Below, piece after piece: positions 1-7,647 of a stretch of 64,000 bases of DNA (positions are counted from its first letter, which is position 1; every line of letters starts with the position of its first letter). This DNA is from Planctomicrobium sp051465645 (GTDB taxonomy: Bacteria; Planctomycetota; Planctomycetia; Planctomycetales; Planctomycetaceae), in assembly GCF_051465645.1 (NCBI RefSeq), contig NZ_CP195790.1, positions 3,348,001 through 3,412,000 of the forward strand. Reading direction: 5' to 3'. The notes under the pieces are model-generated. The model was not told where the DNA came from. It worked only from the letters and a program-made list of their open reading frames with translations, and did not search any database. A program made the position numbers and the translations under genes.

Positions 1-959
1 TCGTGATCGCGATCATTGCCATTCTGATCGCCCTGCTTCTCCCTGCCGTGCAACAGGCGCGTGAAGCCGCTCGACGCAGCCAGTGTAAGAACCATCTGAA
101 ACAGATCGGCCTGGCCCTGCACAACTATCACGACACGCATCTCACCTTCCCACCTGGTTCCAATGGTGGATCGACAACAGCAGAAGTGCCGTTTCTCGTT
201 CCAAACTGGCGTCTGCATCTCTTCCCACAGATTGAACAGACTGCGCTCTACAACAAGCTGGACTTCATGTCTGCAACCCGAAACTTTGCAGGGAGCGGTT
301 CGACGACGAACAGCAACTTGCTGGGCGGCCACGTCGTGCCAATTTACGCGTGCCCTTCCAGCTCTCTGGATCCGAATGGAACCCCACTTCCGAGCGGGGC
401 CCAAAATGTGAAGCGTATTCAGGTTCCGATGTACGTTGGTGTCGCAGGGGCATCGATCGGAAGTGCCCCGGAGTTTCCTGTTGGGAAGAATGTCGGATTC
501 GCAAACAGCTACGGAATCTATACCAACAACGGCATGTTGCAGTGGAACTACAGCGTTCGGATGAAGGACTGTACTGACGGCACATCAAACACCTTAATCG
601 TCGCCGAACAGTCCGGAATGGTAGGAACCTCAGATATTCGTTCAGGCTATTATGGCGGCTACATCGGCGCGACCTTCCCTTCACCAGTGACATCGACCGC
701 TCAAACCGCTCCCGGAATTGGTTCGATTGTCTGGTCTGTGGGGCTCTCCAGCTTCCGCTTGAGACTGAACCCAACGAGTGCTTCGACCGGTTCAACCAAC
801 TCTTACAATCCAAATACCGCGTGGAACTCAATGCACACTGGCGGGATTCATGCACTCCTGTCAGACGGTGCAGTGCGATTCATCTCTGAGAACTCAGACA
901 TGGACACACTCAGAAGCCTCGCAGCTCGTAACGATGGTCTGGTTGTAGGAGAGTTCTAG
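1..959 (+). CDS. DUF1559 family pseudopilin-like protein (5' end cut by window)
   Basis: The reading frame is already open at the left edge, in the middle of a type IV pilin-like N-terminal helix (IIAILIALLLPAVQQAREAA), so the start and prepilin cleavage site lie outside the window. The rest is the large DUF1559 domain of planctomycetes: KNHLKQIGLALHNYHDTH follows the helix, and the C-terminus has the typical short motif LLSDGAVRFISENSD. By family these proteins are processed by prepilin peptidase and displayed at the envelope; their exact job is unknown and genomes carry dozens of copies. The GspE- and PilT-type ATPases at 14-17 kb could serve the same machinery, which is inference. The stop codon lies beside a dispersed repeat (961-1012). 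Confidence 0.93.
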   Translation, partial: VIAIIAILIALLLPAVQQAREAARRSQCKNHLKQIGLALHNYHDTHLTFPPGSNGGSTTAEVPFLVPNWRLHLFPQIEQTALYNKLDFMSATRNFAGSGSTTNSNLLGGHVVPIYACPSSSLDPNGTPLPSGAQNVKRIQVPMYVGVAGASIGSAPEFPVGKNVGFANSYGIYTNNGMLQWNYSVRMKDCTDGTSNTLIVAEQSGMVGTSDIRSGYYGGYIGATFPSPVTSTAQTAPGIGSIVWSVGLSSFRLRLNPTSASTGSTNSYNPNTAWNSMHTGGIHALLSDGAVRFISENSDMDTLRSLAARNDGLVVGEF

Positions 960-960
960 A

Positions 961-1012
961 GCAGTTTGCTCTACCGAGTGCCCGCGCAGCGGAAGCGTGG
1001 AAATGATTTCGC
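961..1012 (-). repeat. Dispersed structured repeat, copy 1 (short form)
   Basis: This 52-bp segment, read on the minus strand, matches two blocks of 24 and 28 bp at 48664-48687 and 48726-48753 exactly. The 38 bp between those blocks are missing here, and the junction falls at a repeated CCGC. The octamer GTTCTAGA occurs immediately before (953-960) and again at 1018-1025, resembling a target-site duplication; the first octamer contains the stop codon of the upstream gene. The sequence TAGAGCA-GTT-TGCTCTA (957-973) can form a 7-bp hairpin. Confidence 0.75.
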
Positions 1013-1182
1013 AAGGTGTTCTAGACCAGCCAGGTCCAGAACTCCGTTTCCAGGTGCTCGTGTGCGAGAGACTCGATTGTTGAGAGTCTGAAGAATCAAT
1101 TCTTGAAAACGATGACGCAGAAGCACCGCTGTGCTCTCCAACCGGTTTGTGCAGCGGTGTCTCTGTTTTGGAGCTTGTGGAA

Positions 1183-1584
1183 ATGCTTACGATGAAAAGC
1201 TTGTTGGCAAGTTTGGTTTTGGTCGCCGGGTTGTGCTCACTGCAGGGCTGCGGAAGTGGCCGCGATACTTCTCCGACTGGAACCGTCACTGGGAAAGTCA
1301 CACTTGGTGATCAACCACTCTCGTCTGTGATTGTCGAATTCTTCTCAAGTGAGCTTGGGGCCGGCTCGATAGGGGTGACTCAGGAAGACGGGACTTACAA
1401 GACCGACGGAACATTGCCGATCGGGAAATATGCCGTAACAGTCAATCAACAGCCGCCAGAGCCAGGCCAACCAGAGAACAAATCAAATCAAGTCCCGAAG
1501 AAGTACGTTTCAGCAAAAACGTCAGGACTGGGATTCGAAGTGACCGGCGGTGAAAACGTCATCGACATCGCTTTAGAGAAGTAA
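1183..1584 (+). CDS. Small lipoprotein with carboxypeptidase-regulatory-like fold
   Basis: Predicted exported lipoprotein of about 133 residues. A hydrophobic signal segment (LLASLVLVAGL) is followed by a lipobox-like LQGC, so the mature N-terminus would be a lipidated Cys. The body (GTVTGKVTLGDQPLSSVIVEF, then a glycine-rich end with YAVTV) is typical of the many planctomycete lipoproteins with a carboxypeptidase-regulatory-like or transthyretin-like beta sandwich. ATG 1183 is chosen; ATG 1192 is equally possible and the upstream TTG 1147 is less likely. In this group such genes commonly follow DUF1559 genes, as here, suggesting a linked role at the envelope. A terminator follows the stop. 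Function is unknown. Confidence 0.8.
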   Translation: MLTMKSLLASLVLVAGLCSLQGCGSGRDTSPTGTVTGKVTLGDQPLSSVIVEFFSSELGAGSIGVTQEDGTYKTDGTLPIGKYAVTVNQQPPEPGQPENKSNQVPKKYVSAKTSGLGFEVTGGENVIDIALEK

Positions 1585-1620
1585 CTCTTCTCCCACACTG
1601 CGAAGAACCAACGGATTTCA

Positions 1621-1656
1621 GACCACCCGCTCTCTCGGCAGGTGGTCTTTTTATTT
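1621..1656 (+). terminator. Rho-independent terminator after lipoprotein gene
   Basis: Perfect 7-bp stem GACCACC/GGTGGTC (1621-1627 with 1641-1647), directly followed by a T-rich tract (tttttattt). It lies 36 bp after the lipoprotein stop and before the convergent gene ending at 1715. Confidence 0.85.
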
Positions 1657-1714
1657 GACGAGAAGCGAATCTCAACCGATAGCGCCCTGATGACAGTTCA
1701 GCTTAAAGAGCGAA

Positions 1715-2470
1715 CTATTTTCCACCTGGCTTACGCCCGGCCAGAATTTCGGCGATATGCATCACGGCGATTGGCTTCTTCTGACGGCGAATCAATCCGT
1801 CAAGGTGCATCAGACAGGACATGTCACCTGCCGTGATCACTTCCGCCCCGGCCTGCTGATGATCCGCAATCCGGTCGTTCCCCATCATGCAGGAAACGGC
1901 CTCTTCGGCAACAGCGAATGTCCCCCCGAAACCGCAGCACTCATCAGGGCGTTGCAGATCGACGAGCGTAATTCCGTTCATCTGGCGAAGCAGTGATTCT
2001 GCTTTATTCTCCAGAGTCACCATCCGTTCCGAGCAGCTGCCCAGACGCAATTCACGTAACCCGTGACAGCTGTTATGCAGCCCGACGCGATATGGAAACG
2101 ACCGGTTCTCGAATTTCACCTTGAGAACATCAATCAGAAATTGGGTCAGCTCATACGTTTTGTTTTGAACTGCTGTGTAAGCAGGATCATGTTCTCGGAA
2201 GAACTGTTCATAATGGTGGGTCACCATCGCAGTACAGCTTCCAGACGGACAGACAATCGCGTCGTATTCCTGGAAGATCTCAACGAAGCGTCTGGCAAGA
2301 GGGGCCGCATCGTCGATGCACCCTGTATTCGCCATCGGCTGCCCACAACATGTCTGAGCTTCCGGGTAATCGACAGTGCATCCAAACTGCTCAAGCAGTT
2401 CGAGCGTCGCCATGCCAACGTCAGGATACATCTGGTCGACATAACATGGGACGAACAGGCCAACTCGCAT
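1715..2470 (-). CDS. LutA/YkgE-type cysteine-rich (Fe-S) oxidoreductase subunit
   Basis: 251 residues with two CCG domains, the cysteine-rich modules of LutA, GlpC and heterodisulfide-reductase-type proteins. The first has C9 and CCG at 41-43; the second has SCHG near 134-137 and CCGFGG from 178. Length and order match LutA (about 238 aa), a subunit of the LutABC lactate-oxidising complex. LutB and LutC are not adjacent: upstream on the same strand are a 150-aa unknown protein and nrdR. It may therefore work with partners encoded elsewhere or oxidise another 2-hydroxy acid; glycolate/lactate metabolism is inference. The family assignment is firm and the substrate is not. Confidence 0.85.
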   Translation of the reverse strand: MRVGLFVPCYVDQMYPDVGMATLELLEQFGCTVDYPEAQTCCGQPMANTGCIDDAAPLARRFVEIFQEYDAIVCPSGSCTAMVTHHYEQFFREHDPAYTAVQNKTYELTQFLIDVLKVKFENRSFPYRVGLHNSCHGLRELRLGSCSERMVTLENKAESLLRQMNGITLVDLQRPDECCGFGGTFAVAEEAVSCMMGNDRIADHQQAGAEVITAGDMSCLMHLDGLIRRQKKPIAVMHIAEILAGRKPGGK

Positions 2471-2503
2471 GACTGCCTTTATCTCGATATCAGAATGAAA
2501 AAC

Positions 2504-2956
2504 TCAGGACAGCTTCCCGTCCGGCCCATAGTCAAACGCAAAAATTTCATCGAGTCCGGCCGTCCAGGGGAGCGGCAGACATTCGCCAGACAACACTTTC
2601 AGTTCCTTCTCCACCCGTGTCAACCAACGAGACTCATCGACACAGACCGCAGCTGGCCAATACTGCCGCGTTCGCCCATACGAGGAGCACCAGGGCCCCT
2701 GACAAACAATCAGTCGCGTCAGAGGAATGGCATTCAGCAAACTCAAAATGTCTGATAAAGGGTACTCGTCAGGGGAATGCTGAAAAACAATGACCAGATC
2801 TGCCTGAGGAGCCAATGTTTGAGCCGAAGGAAGATCAACCACTGTGCAGATGCTTCCGGCATGAACCGATACGGCTGCGACAACAGCCTCCATCCCGGTG
2901 GAATCTCCAATGAGCAGCAATGACTCAATCATGGACTCGACCATTGTCTCAATCAT
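2504..2956 (-). CDS. Hypothetical protein, translationally coupled to nrdR
   Basis: 150 residues, no recognised family. It alternates short hydrophobic strands (SLLLIGDSTG, ADLVIVFQH, RLIVCQG) with polar stretches, suggesting a small alpha/beta fold with a receiver- or Rossmann-like look. There is no signal peptide or membrane segment. Its start overlaps the last 8 bases of nrdR, which implies translational coupling, and the LutA-like gene follows after 33 bp, so the three probably form one operon. Alternative starts lie a few codons inside (two further Met within the first nine residues). No catalytic motif is visible, and I do not assign a function. Confidence 0.65.
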   Translation of the reverse strand: MIETMVESMIESLLLIGDSTGMEAVVAAVSVHAGSICTVVDLPSAQTLAPQADLVIVFQHSPDEYPLSDILSLLNAIPLTRLIVCQGPWCSSYGRTRQYWPAAVCVDESRWLTRVEKELKVLSGECLPLPWTAGLDEIFAFDYGPDGKLS

Positions 2957-3416
2957 GATGCTGCTGGCTTCGCTGCCGCAGAGTCTGCAGCTCCTCGACG
3001 AAATCGTTCACATCCTGAAATGAGCGATAAACCGACGCAAACCGCACGAATGCCACTTGATCAATCCGCCGCAATTCTTCGCAGACTTTTTCGCCAATGA
3101 ATCGCGACGGGACTTCACGGTCGAATGTCTCATAAACGCAGAACTCGACATTGTTCAGGATGCTTTCAACCTGATCAGGGCTGATCGGACGTTTGTAGCA
3201 GGCCTTTTCAATCCCCTGCCGCATTCGTTCTCGATCAAACGGGACCCGCGAACCGTCCTTCTTGATCACCTTGAGCGGTGATTCTTCCATCTTCTCGTAG
3301 GTCGTAAAACGGCGCCCGCAGTGCAAACACTCACGGCGGCGGCGGATCACGAATTCCTGGCTGCCACGAGAGTCAACCACTTTGCTTTCGCCTTGACGGC
3401 AGAACGGGCACAACAT
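2949..3416 (-). CDS. nrdR: Transcriptional repressor NrdR
   Basis: NrdR is an ATP/dATP-sensing zinc-ribbon repressor of ribonucleotide reductase genes. The N-terminal ribbon has C3-x2-C6 and C30-x2-C33 within MLCPFCRQGE and CLHCGRRFTTYE, joined by the conserved arginine-rich linker. An ATP-cone domain follows from about residue 46 (VIKKDGSRVPFDRERMRQGI) and ends with VAFVRFASVYRSFQD. At 155 aa it is of family length. It is the first gene of a probable operon with the overlapping 150-aa unknown gene and the LutA-like gene. No NrdR box or nrd gene is visible in this window. Confidence 0.97.
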   Translation of the reverse strand: MLCPFCRQGESKVVDSRGSQEFVIRRRRECLHCGRRFTTYEKMEESPLKVIKKDGSRVPFDRERMRQGIEKACYKRPISPDQVESILNNVEFCVYETFDREVPSRFIGEKVCEELRRIDQVAFVRFASVYRSFQDVNDFVEELQTLRQRSQQHHD

Positions 3417-3610
3417 GAATTCGTCTCACTTCACCCGCCGACAAGCTGGCAGATAATCCTGATTGACTGAGAGTTAAGCTATTTCACGCATCACCGGCTG
3501 GCGATTCAAGCCTGCAGCGAGACCTCCAGAATAGCATAATTTCGCATCGAAGAGCATTCCCGACTCGGACCGCTCGTACTCAGATTTCGTGCTGGCGAAA
3601 CCAATCCTGC

Positions 3611-4504
3611 CTACCTGCGCGACCCGATTTCATCAATCTGCTGTTGCAGCTTCTTTTTGATGCGGCCTTCCTGCTGCTGCAAAAGCTCTTCAATGACTTT
3701 TCGGGAAGCGTCCCCGATCACCGTGGCCGTACTCCCGCCGATCACGCCAACTCGATGAAGATTAAGATCTCGCAGTTTCAAATCCAGCGATGCAACCTGA
3801 GGACTTAACTCGAGTCGCGGCAACGGAGAATCCAGCGAAAACTTGAATTGCGGCTTCGTATCAAGCACGAGTCTTAATTGCAGTTTCGCATCCGAAGTCG
3901 TCGTCCCGTTTACCCCTTTAACTCCATATGTCCACAGCACAAATGTCGTTTCGCATCGTGCTTTCAGATCAATCTGAATGGTAAAGCGAATCGACTGATC
4001 TGCGCCGGTCTCCTGATGAAGATGGACGTCGAACGTTTCCTCTGGCTGAATCAGCTTGGCTTTATAACGATGCCAGAACCCGTGATTCACATCCCGTTCA
4101 CGTTTGGAGATTCGCAATCCGCGAACGCGAACGCCATCAAATCTGGAAGTCGTGTCTCCCCAATTCTTTTCGTCGACGAACTCTTCTGAAAGTGCCTGCA
4201 ACAAGCAAAGCCGGATGACATCCCCCATCGTCTCAGGAGGCCTGGCCGGAGAACCCTCTCCTTCCGGTTTCAAAGCCAGTTGAACTGTGGGAAGCAATTC
4301 CTGCGGCAAGTCGCCTGCCTGCACCAGAGTGGCAGTACAGAGGCAGATCATCAGCAATCGGCAGAGGAATGAAATAGAAAAAGACGAGGAAGCGAACTTC
4401 CTCGTCTTTCGAGTTTTCAATTGAATGCAGACTGTTGAATTCGCTGCAGAAATTTGATTTCGCAGCATGGATCGAACCAAATTCAACTCATTCAGGAATT
4501 TCAT
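3611..4504 (-). CDS. Secreted hypothetical protein (start uncertain)
   Basis: Unknown exported protein. A basic stretch (KTRKTRK) followed by a hydrophobic run ending CTATLVQAGD looks like a signal peptide. The mature part is soluble, with paired beta-type segments (LQLRLVLDTKPQFKFSLDSP, VASLDLKLRDLNL), and ends in a Gln/Lys-rich helix (LLQQQEGRIKKKLQQQ). The chosen ATG at 4504 has GGGGT just upstream; ATG 4468 is an alternative. A strong hairpin that looks like the terminator of the upstream DUF1598 gene (4377-4409) lies inside this 5' region and encodes the basic n-region, so the true start might instead be near 4351. No catalytic motif is visible. Confidence 0.7.
   Translation of the reverse strand: MKFLNELNLVRSMLRNQISAANSTVCIQLKTRKTRKFASSSFSISFLCRLLMICLCTATLVQAGDLPQELLPTVQLALKPEGEGSPARPPETMGDVIRLCLLQALSEEFVDEKNWGDTTSRFDGVRVRGLRISKRERDVNHGFWHRYKAKLIQPEETFDVHLHQETGADQSIRFTIQIDLKARCETTFVLWTYGVKGVNGTTTSDAKLQLRLVLDTKPQFKFSLDSPLPRLELSPQVASLDLKLRDLNLHRVGVIGGSTATVIGDASRKVIEELLQQQEGRIKKKLQQQIDEIGSRR
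4377..4409 (-). terminator. Terminator-like hairpin overlapping the downstream 5' coding region
   Basis: Stem GACGAGGAAG/CTTCCTCGTC with a 4-nt loop, extended by A/T pairs, is followed on the minus strand by TTTTTCTATTTC. It lies about 150 bp past the stop of the DUF1598 gene and has the form of its intrinsic terminator, yet it falls inside the open frame of the next gene. Confidence 0.7.
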
Positions 4505-4558
4505 GTTTACCCCAATATCGGGGATCCACTCCATTCCCAATCCGTCTGCAATTCGAAG

Positions 4559-6328
4559 TTACTTAGCGTCCCACCACCAGCGGTTCGCCGGGAGGTTTGT
4601 CGCTTTCGCTTTGTTGGCAGTGACCTTCACTTCAGCTGATTCTGTCGCAACGGTTTCGTTGTTCAGAACAGCCAGTGCATCGGCTCGAACACCACCAGCA
4701 ACCTGCAGAACAATGTCTTTACCGTTGTAAACACGGTGATTCACAACAGATTGGGTTTCTTTTGGAGTTGCAAAGGTCGCTGGGCGATAATCTCCGTTTG
4801 CAGCGAAGACTCCACGATCCCAGTTCGCCTGCTGATCCAGATGGTGATTCTGAATCATTGCGGCAACGAGTGCCAGATCAAAGATCCCCTGCAGTTCAGC
4901 AAAGACTTGATCCTGCTTTGCGAGCTGGCCGTAGTTCGCAGTGAAGTTCTGAGCGAACTGGCGGTTGATTGCTTCGGCTTTGCCAGATGCAACTCGCTCG
5001 CCGTTTGCAGTCAGGAACTCATTCTCAGACAGGCACTTCACACCTGATCCACGAATTTCGAATGCGGTGAAGTCAGCAGAGTGCACCACTGATTCACACT
5101 GCAGGGCCATCCACCAACGAAGTGCGTCCAGATTTCCGGAAGCAACGGTTGGATCTTTGGCCAGCAACTGGAAGTAGCTTGGAATTTCCTGTCCGCCGTT
5201 CAGCTTGCCGATTCCGATCAGCTTCATGCGGTAATCTGCTTCAACCATGACGCGAGCGACACGGCTGTCTGCAGGAATTCCGTCGACAGAGATGTCCTGA
5301 TTTCCAAGAATCTGACCAACTTTGTTTGCCCAGCCGCGAACAGCGTTCGGGCTCAAAGAACCGCGTGACTGAGATTCAGTAACGAATTCCTGAACAGCTT
5401 TCAGGTTCTCTTTGCGTGGATCGATTGAGCAGGAGAAGTTGGCGTCACCACCGCGATCGAATGTCCGCATGACGGTCACAAGATCATCGAGTTGCAGCGT
5501 TGGAGCATCGGATTCCATTGCAACTGGTTGTCCGTCTTGACCATAGCGCCAGCCTTCAGCTGGTCCACCGATGACGATTTCATTCGACTCTGGATAAACC
5601 AGAACGAACTGAATTCGGGTCAAACCAGCCAGATTCTTCATGCTCTCAGTAGCGGATTTGCCCTGAGCCATACGAAGAGCGACTTCTTTTTCGAGTCGGG
5701 TCAGCGAGACCAGACGCAAGTTTGAAGGAGCTGCGAGGTCATCATTGAGCTGAGCACGGCGACCGTCAGTATGAATTGCTTCAACACGGCCGGTACGGTC
5801 TTCCTTCAGGCTGCTGGCGAGCACACCGTTTGGATCAACCATGATACCGCTGCGGTACGGGAAGACAGATGGAGCCAGGTCCGGGTCGGTTTCTTCCCAG
5901 TTTCCTTTCACAACTGCCTGAATCAGCATCGCCAGCATCATCAAGCTGGCGTCGGTTCCCCCGTTCAGCACCTGCTCACGAGCGATGTCGGCAACAGCTT
6001 CTTTACGGCCGCGAGATTCATCGAGAAGCGGCAACAGTGACTTGGCTGCTTCAGGGTTGCCGGCCTTTTTCTGGGCCTCAATGACCTGTTGAACCAGTGC
6101 ATCACGTCCGTCTGCAGGGAGAGCGGCAGCAACGTCAGCAGCAGCCCCCATTTCACCTGATGCAAGCAACCCGGCAACGTCAGCCTGAGGAGTCGGTCCA
6201 GCAGCAAACACCTGAAGATTCAGGGAGCCAGCGAACATCGACAAAGCAGTCGCACCTGCGACCACTCTCCTTCGGAGACGTGCGGTCTGATGTTCTGACC
6301 GGGCAAAAACAAAAGTTGCACGCGTCAT
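4559..6328 (-). CDS. DUF1598 domain-containing secreted protein
   Basis: About 589 residues from the ATG at 6328, which has GGAG 9 bp upstream; the open frame extends further but without a comparable start. An N-terminal basic plus hydrophobic segment (RLRRRVVAGATALSMFAGSL) ends near VFAAG and looks like a signal peptide. An Ala-rich helical part follows, then the DUF1598 region, a planctomycete-restricted domain of unknown function, roughly residues 200-560 (RIQFVLVYPESNEIVIGGPAEG; WWMALQCESVV). The protein ends in an unusual tryptophan cluster, NRWWWDAK. A hairpin terminator follows. No enzymatic motif is visible, and cell-envelope location is inference. Confidence 0.88.
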   Translation of the reverse strand: MTRATFVFARSEHQTARLRRRVVAGATALSMFAGSLNLQVFAAGPTPQADVAGLLASGEMGAAADVAAALPADGRDALVQQVIEAQKKAGNPEAAKSLLPLLDESRGRKEAVADIAREQVLNGGTDASLMMLAMLIQAVVKGNWEETDPDLAPSVFPYRSGIMVDPNGVLASSLKEDRTGRVEAIHTDGRRAQLNDDLAAPSNLRLVSLTRLEKEVALRMAQGKSATESMKNLAGLTRIQFVLVYPESNEIVIGGPAEGWRYGQDGQPVAMESDAPTLQLDDLVTVMRTFDRGGDANFSCSIDPRKENLKAVQEFVTESQSRGSLSPNAVRGWANKVGQILGNQDISVDGIPADSRVARVMVEADYRMKLIGIGKLNGGQEIPSYFQLLAKDPTVASGNLDALRWWMALQCESVVHSADFTAFEIRGSGVKCLSENEFLTANGERVASGKAEAINRQFAQNFTANYGQLAKQDQVFAELQGIFDLALVAAMIQNHHLDQQANWDRGVFAANGDYRPATFATPKETQSVVNHRVYNGKDIVLQVAGGVRADALAVLNNETVATESAEVKVTANKAKATNLPANRWWWDAK

Positions 6329-6791
6329 AGAGATTCGCTCCGCCAACGCCGTAATTCGGCAACTGAGGGACGCCCCAGTCCGGTCTGCAATCGTCAGGCA
6401 GCTGGAAATGGTCCCAAAACGATGAAAACTCGCTCGTACAGTTCGCTGCACGAGACGATTGAAGTGAATTTGAAGACCAGCACGTCAGTTTATGGGTGCA
6501 GGTCCGCCCGTTTTGCTGTTAACCCACAGAAAACGATTATCCATAGAATCGTCTTCTCGTATTCCATCGTCAAGAACATTAATAGGAATTGACTTCTGCG
6601 CGGGCAGGGTGAGGGAAAGTGGTCGAAAGAATAAGAACAGCCGGTATAATGAACCGGCCTAATTACACCAATCACACCCGACGCACCGTCTGGCGCGAAT
6701 ATTCCACAGGCAATCCCTGGGGGTTCCCGGCCGTTTTCTCCCTGATTCGGTCTATTTGCACCTGTCACGTCAGCTAAGTTTTCCTCCTGAG
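6329..6791. other. Divergent intergenic region upstream of DUF1598 gene and mutM
   Basis: 463 bp between two divergent genes. Short open frames here lack ribosome sites and resemble nothing known. The only clear signal is a TATAAT on the plus strand at 6645-6650. Confidence 0.5.
6622..6650 (+). promoter_or_regulatory. Possible promoter for mutM
   Basis: A perfect TATAAT at 6645-6650 stands in otherwise GC-balanced DNA about 140 bp before mutM. The hexamer 17 bp upstream (GTCGAA) is a poor -35. The -10 sits inside a small inverted repeat CCGGT-ataatga-ACCGG, which could affect its use. Weak prediction. Confidence 0.3.
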
Positions 6792-7634
6792 ATGCCAGAG
6801 CTCCCTGAAGTCGAAACGATGGTTCGCGGAATTCGCTCCCAACTCGAAGGAGCGAAAATCATCGACGTTGCCCTGCCCCCATGTCATTGCCGGCCGATTC
6901 TGATCCAGCCGGAATTCCCTCAACTTCGAGCAACTTCGCAGGGACAAACCGTTCAGGCGGTGACCCGAAAAGCAAAACGGGTACTGATTCATCTTCAAAA
7001 CGGCACCACTTTTGTCATTGAACCCCGAATGACAGGACTGATGCTGGTCGGCAATCCACCGGACGCAGAGCACCTGCGATTTGAATGGAAGCTAAAAACC
7101 GGCCGCACAGAGCATTCCATCTGGTTCTGGGATCGACGCGGATTGGGAACACTCCGCCTGATGACCGCTCAAGAATTCGAGAGCGAACTCGGCCCTGCCC
7201 GTCTTGGCCCAGACGCCCTGGAGTTGACAGCCGAACACCTTGTCTCAGTTCTTTCCCGAACCAGCCGCCCCATCAAGGTGGCCCTGCTCGACCAGAAGCT
7301 CATCGGGGGAATTGGAAATTTGTACGCGAGTGAAATTCTGCATCTGGCGAGAATTGCCCCCGACCTCCCGGCCAATCAACTGAATCGGCGACAGCTCGAC
7401 AGGCTTCTCTCGGCGACGCTGTCGATTCTGCAGGAAGCAATTCTGTACGAAGGCTCAACGCTCGGAGACGGAACTTACCGCAACGCATTGAACAAGGACG
7501 GAAGCTACCAGAACAAGCACCGCGTCTATGCCCGCGAAGGAGAACAGTGCGTCTCCTGCAAGCGTGCCGAGATCGTTCGGATTGTCCAGGCACAGCGGAG
7601 CACGTTCTATTGTCCGAGATGCCAAAAGCCGTAA
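6792..7634 (+). CDS. mutM: Formamidopyrimidine-DNA glycosylase (Fpg/MutM)
   Basis: Base-excision repair enzyme removing 8-oxoguanine and formamidopyrimidines, with AP-lyase activity. The start is fixed by chemistry: the catalytic residue is the Pro exposed after Met removal, and only ATG 6792 gives MPELPEVETM; the longer frame from 6756 would bury it. Visible features are the conserved Lys within TRKAKR, the helix-two-turn-helix LIGGIGNLYASEIL, and a C-terminal zinc finger with C253, C256, C274 and C277 and the conserved Arg269 just before STFYC. At 280 aa it is of standard length. It converges on the MnmE-like gene with only 13 bp between stops. Confidence 0.97.
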   Translation: MPELPEVETMVRGIRSQLEGAKIIDVALPPCHCRPILIQPEFPQLRATSQGQTVQAVTRKAKRVLIHLQNGTTFVIEPRMTGLMLVGNPPDAEHLRFEWKLKTGRTEHSIWFWDRRGLGTLRLMTAQEFESELGPARLGPDALELTAEHLVSVLSRTSRPIKVALLDQKLIGGIGNLYASEILHLARIAPDLPANQLNRRQLDRLLSATLSILQEAILYEGSTLGDGTYRNALNKDGSYQNKHRVYAREGEQCVSCKRAEIVRIVQAQRSTFYCPRCQKP

Positions 7635-7647
7635 CCCTGACTTCCGC

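Noticed and set aside
2063..2755. 230-codon plus-strand frame
   Set aside because: It lies antisense to the LutA-like and 150-aa genes and lacks family features.
6756..6791. Upstream start for mutM at 6756
   Set aside because: It would add 12 residues before the catalytic Pro, which must be N-terminal after Met removal.
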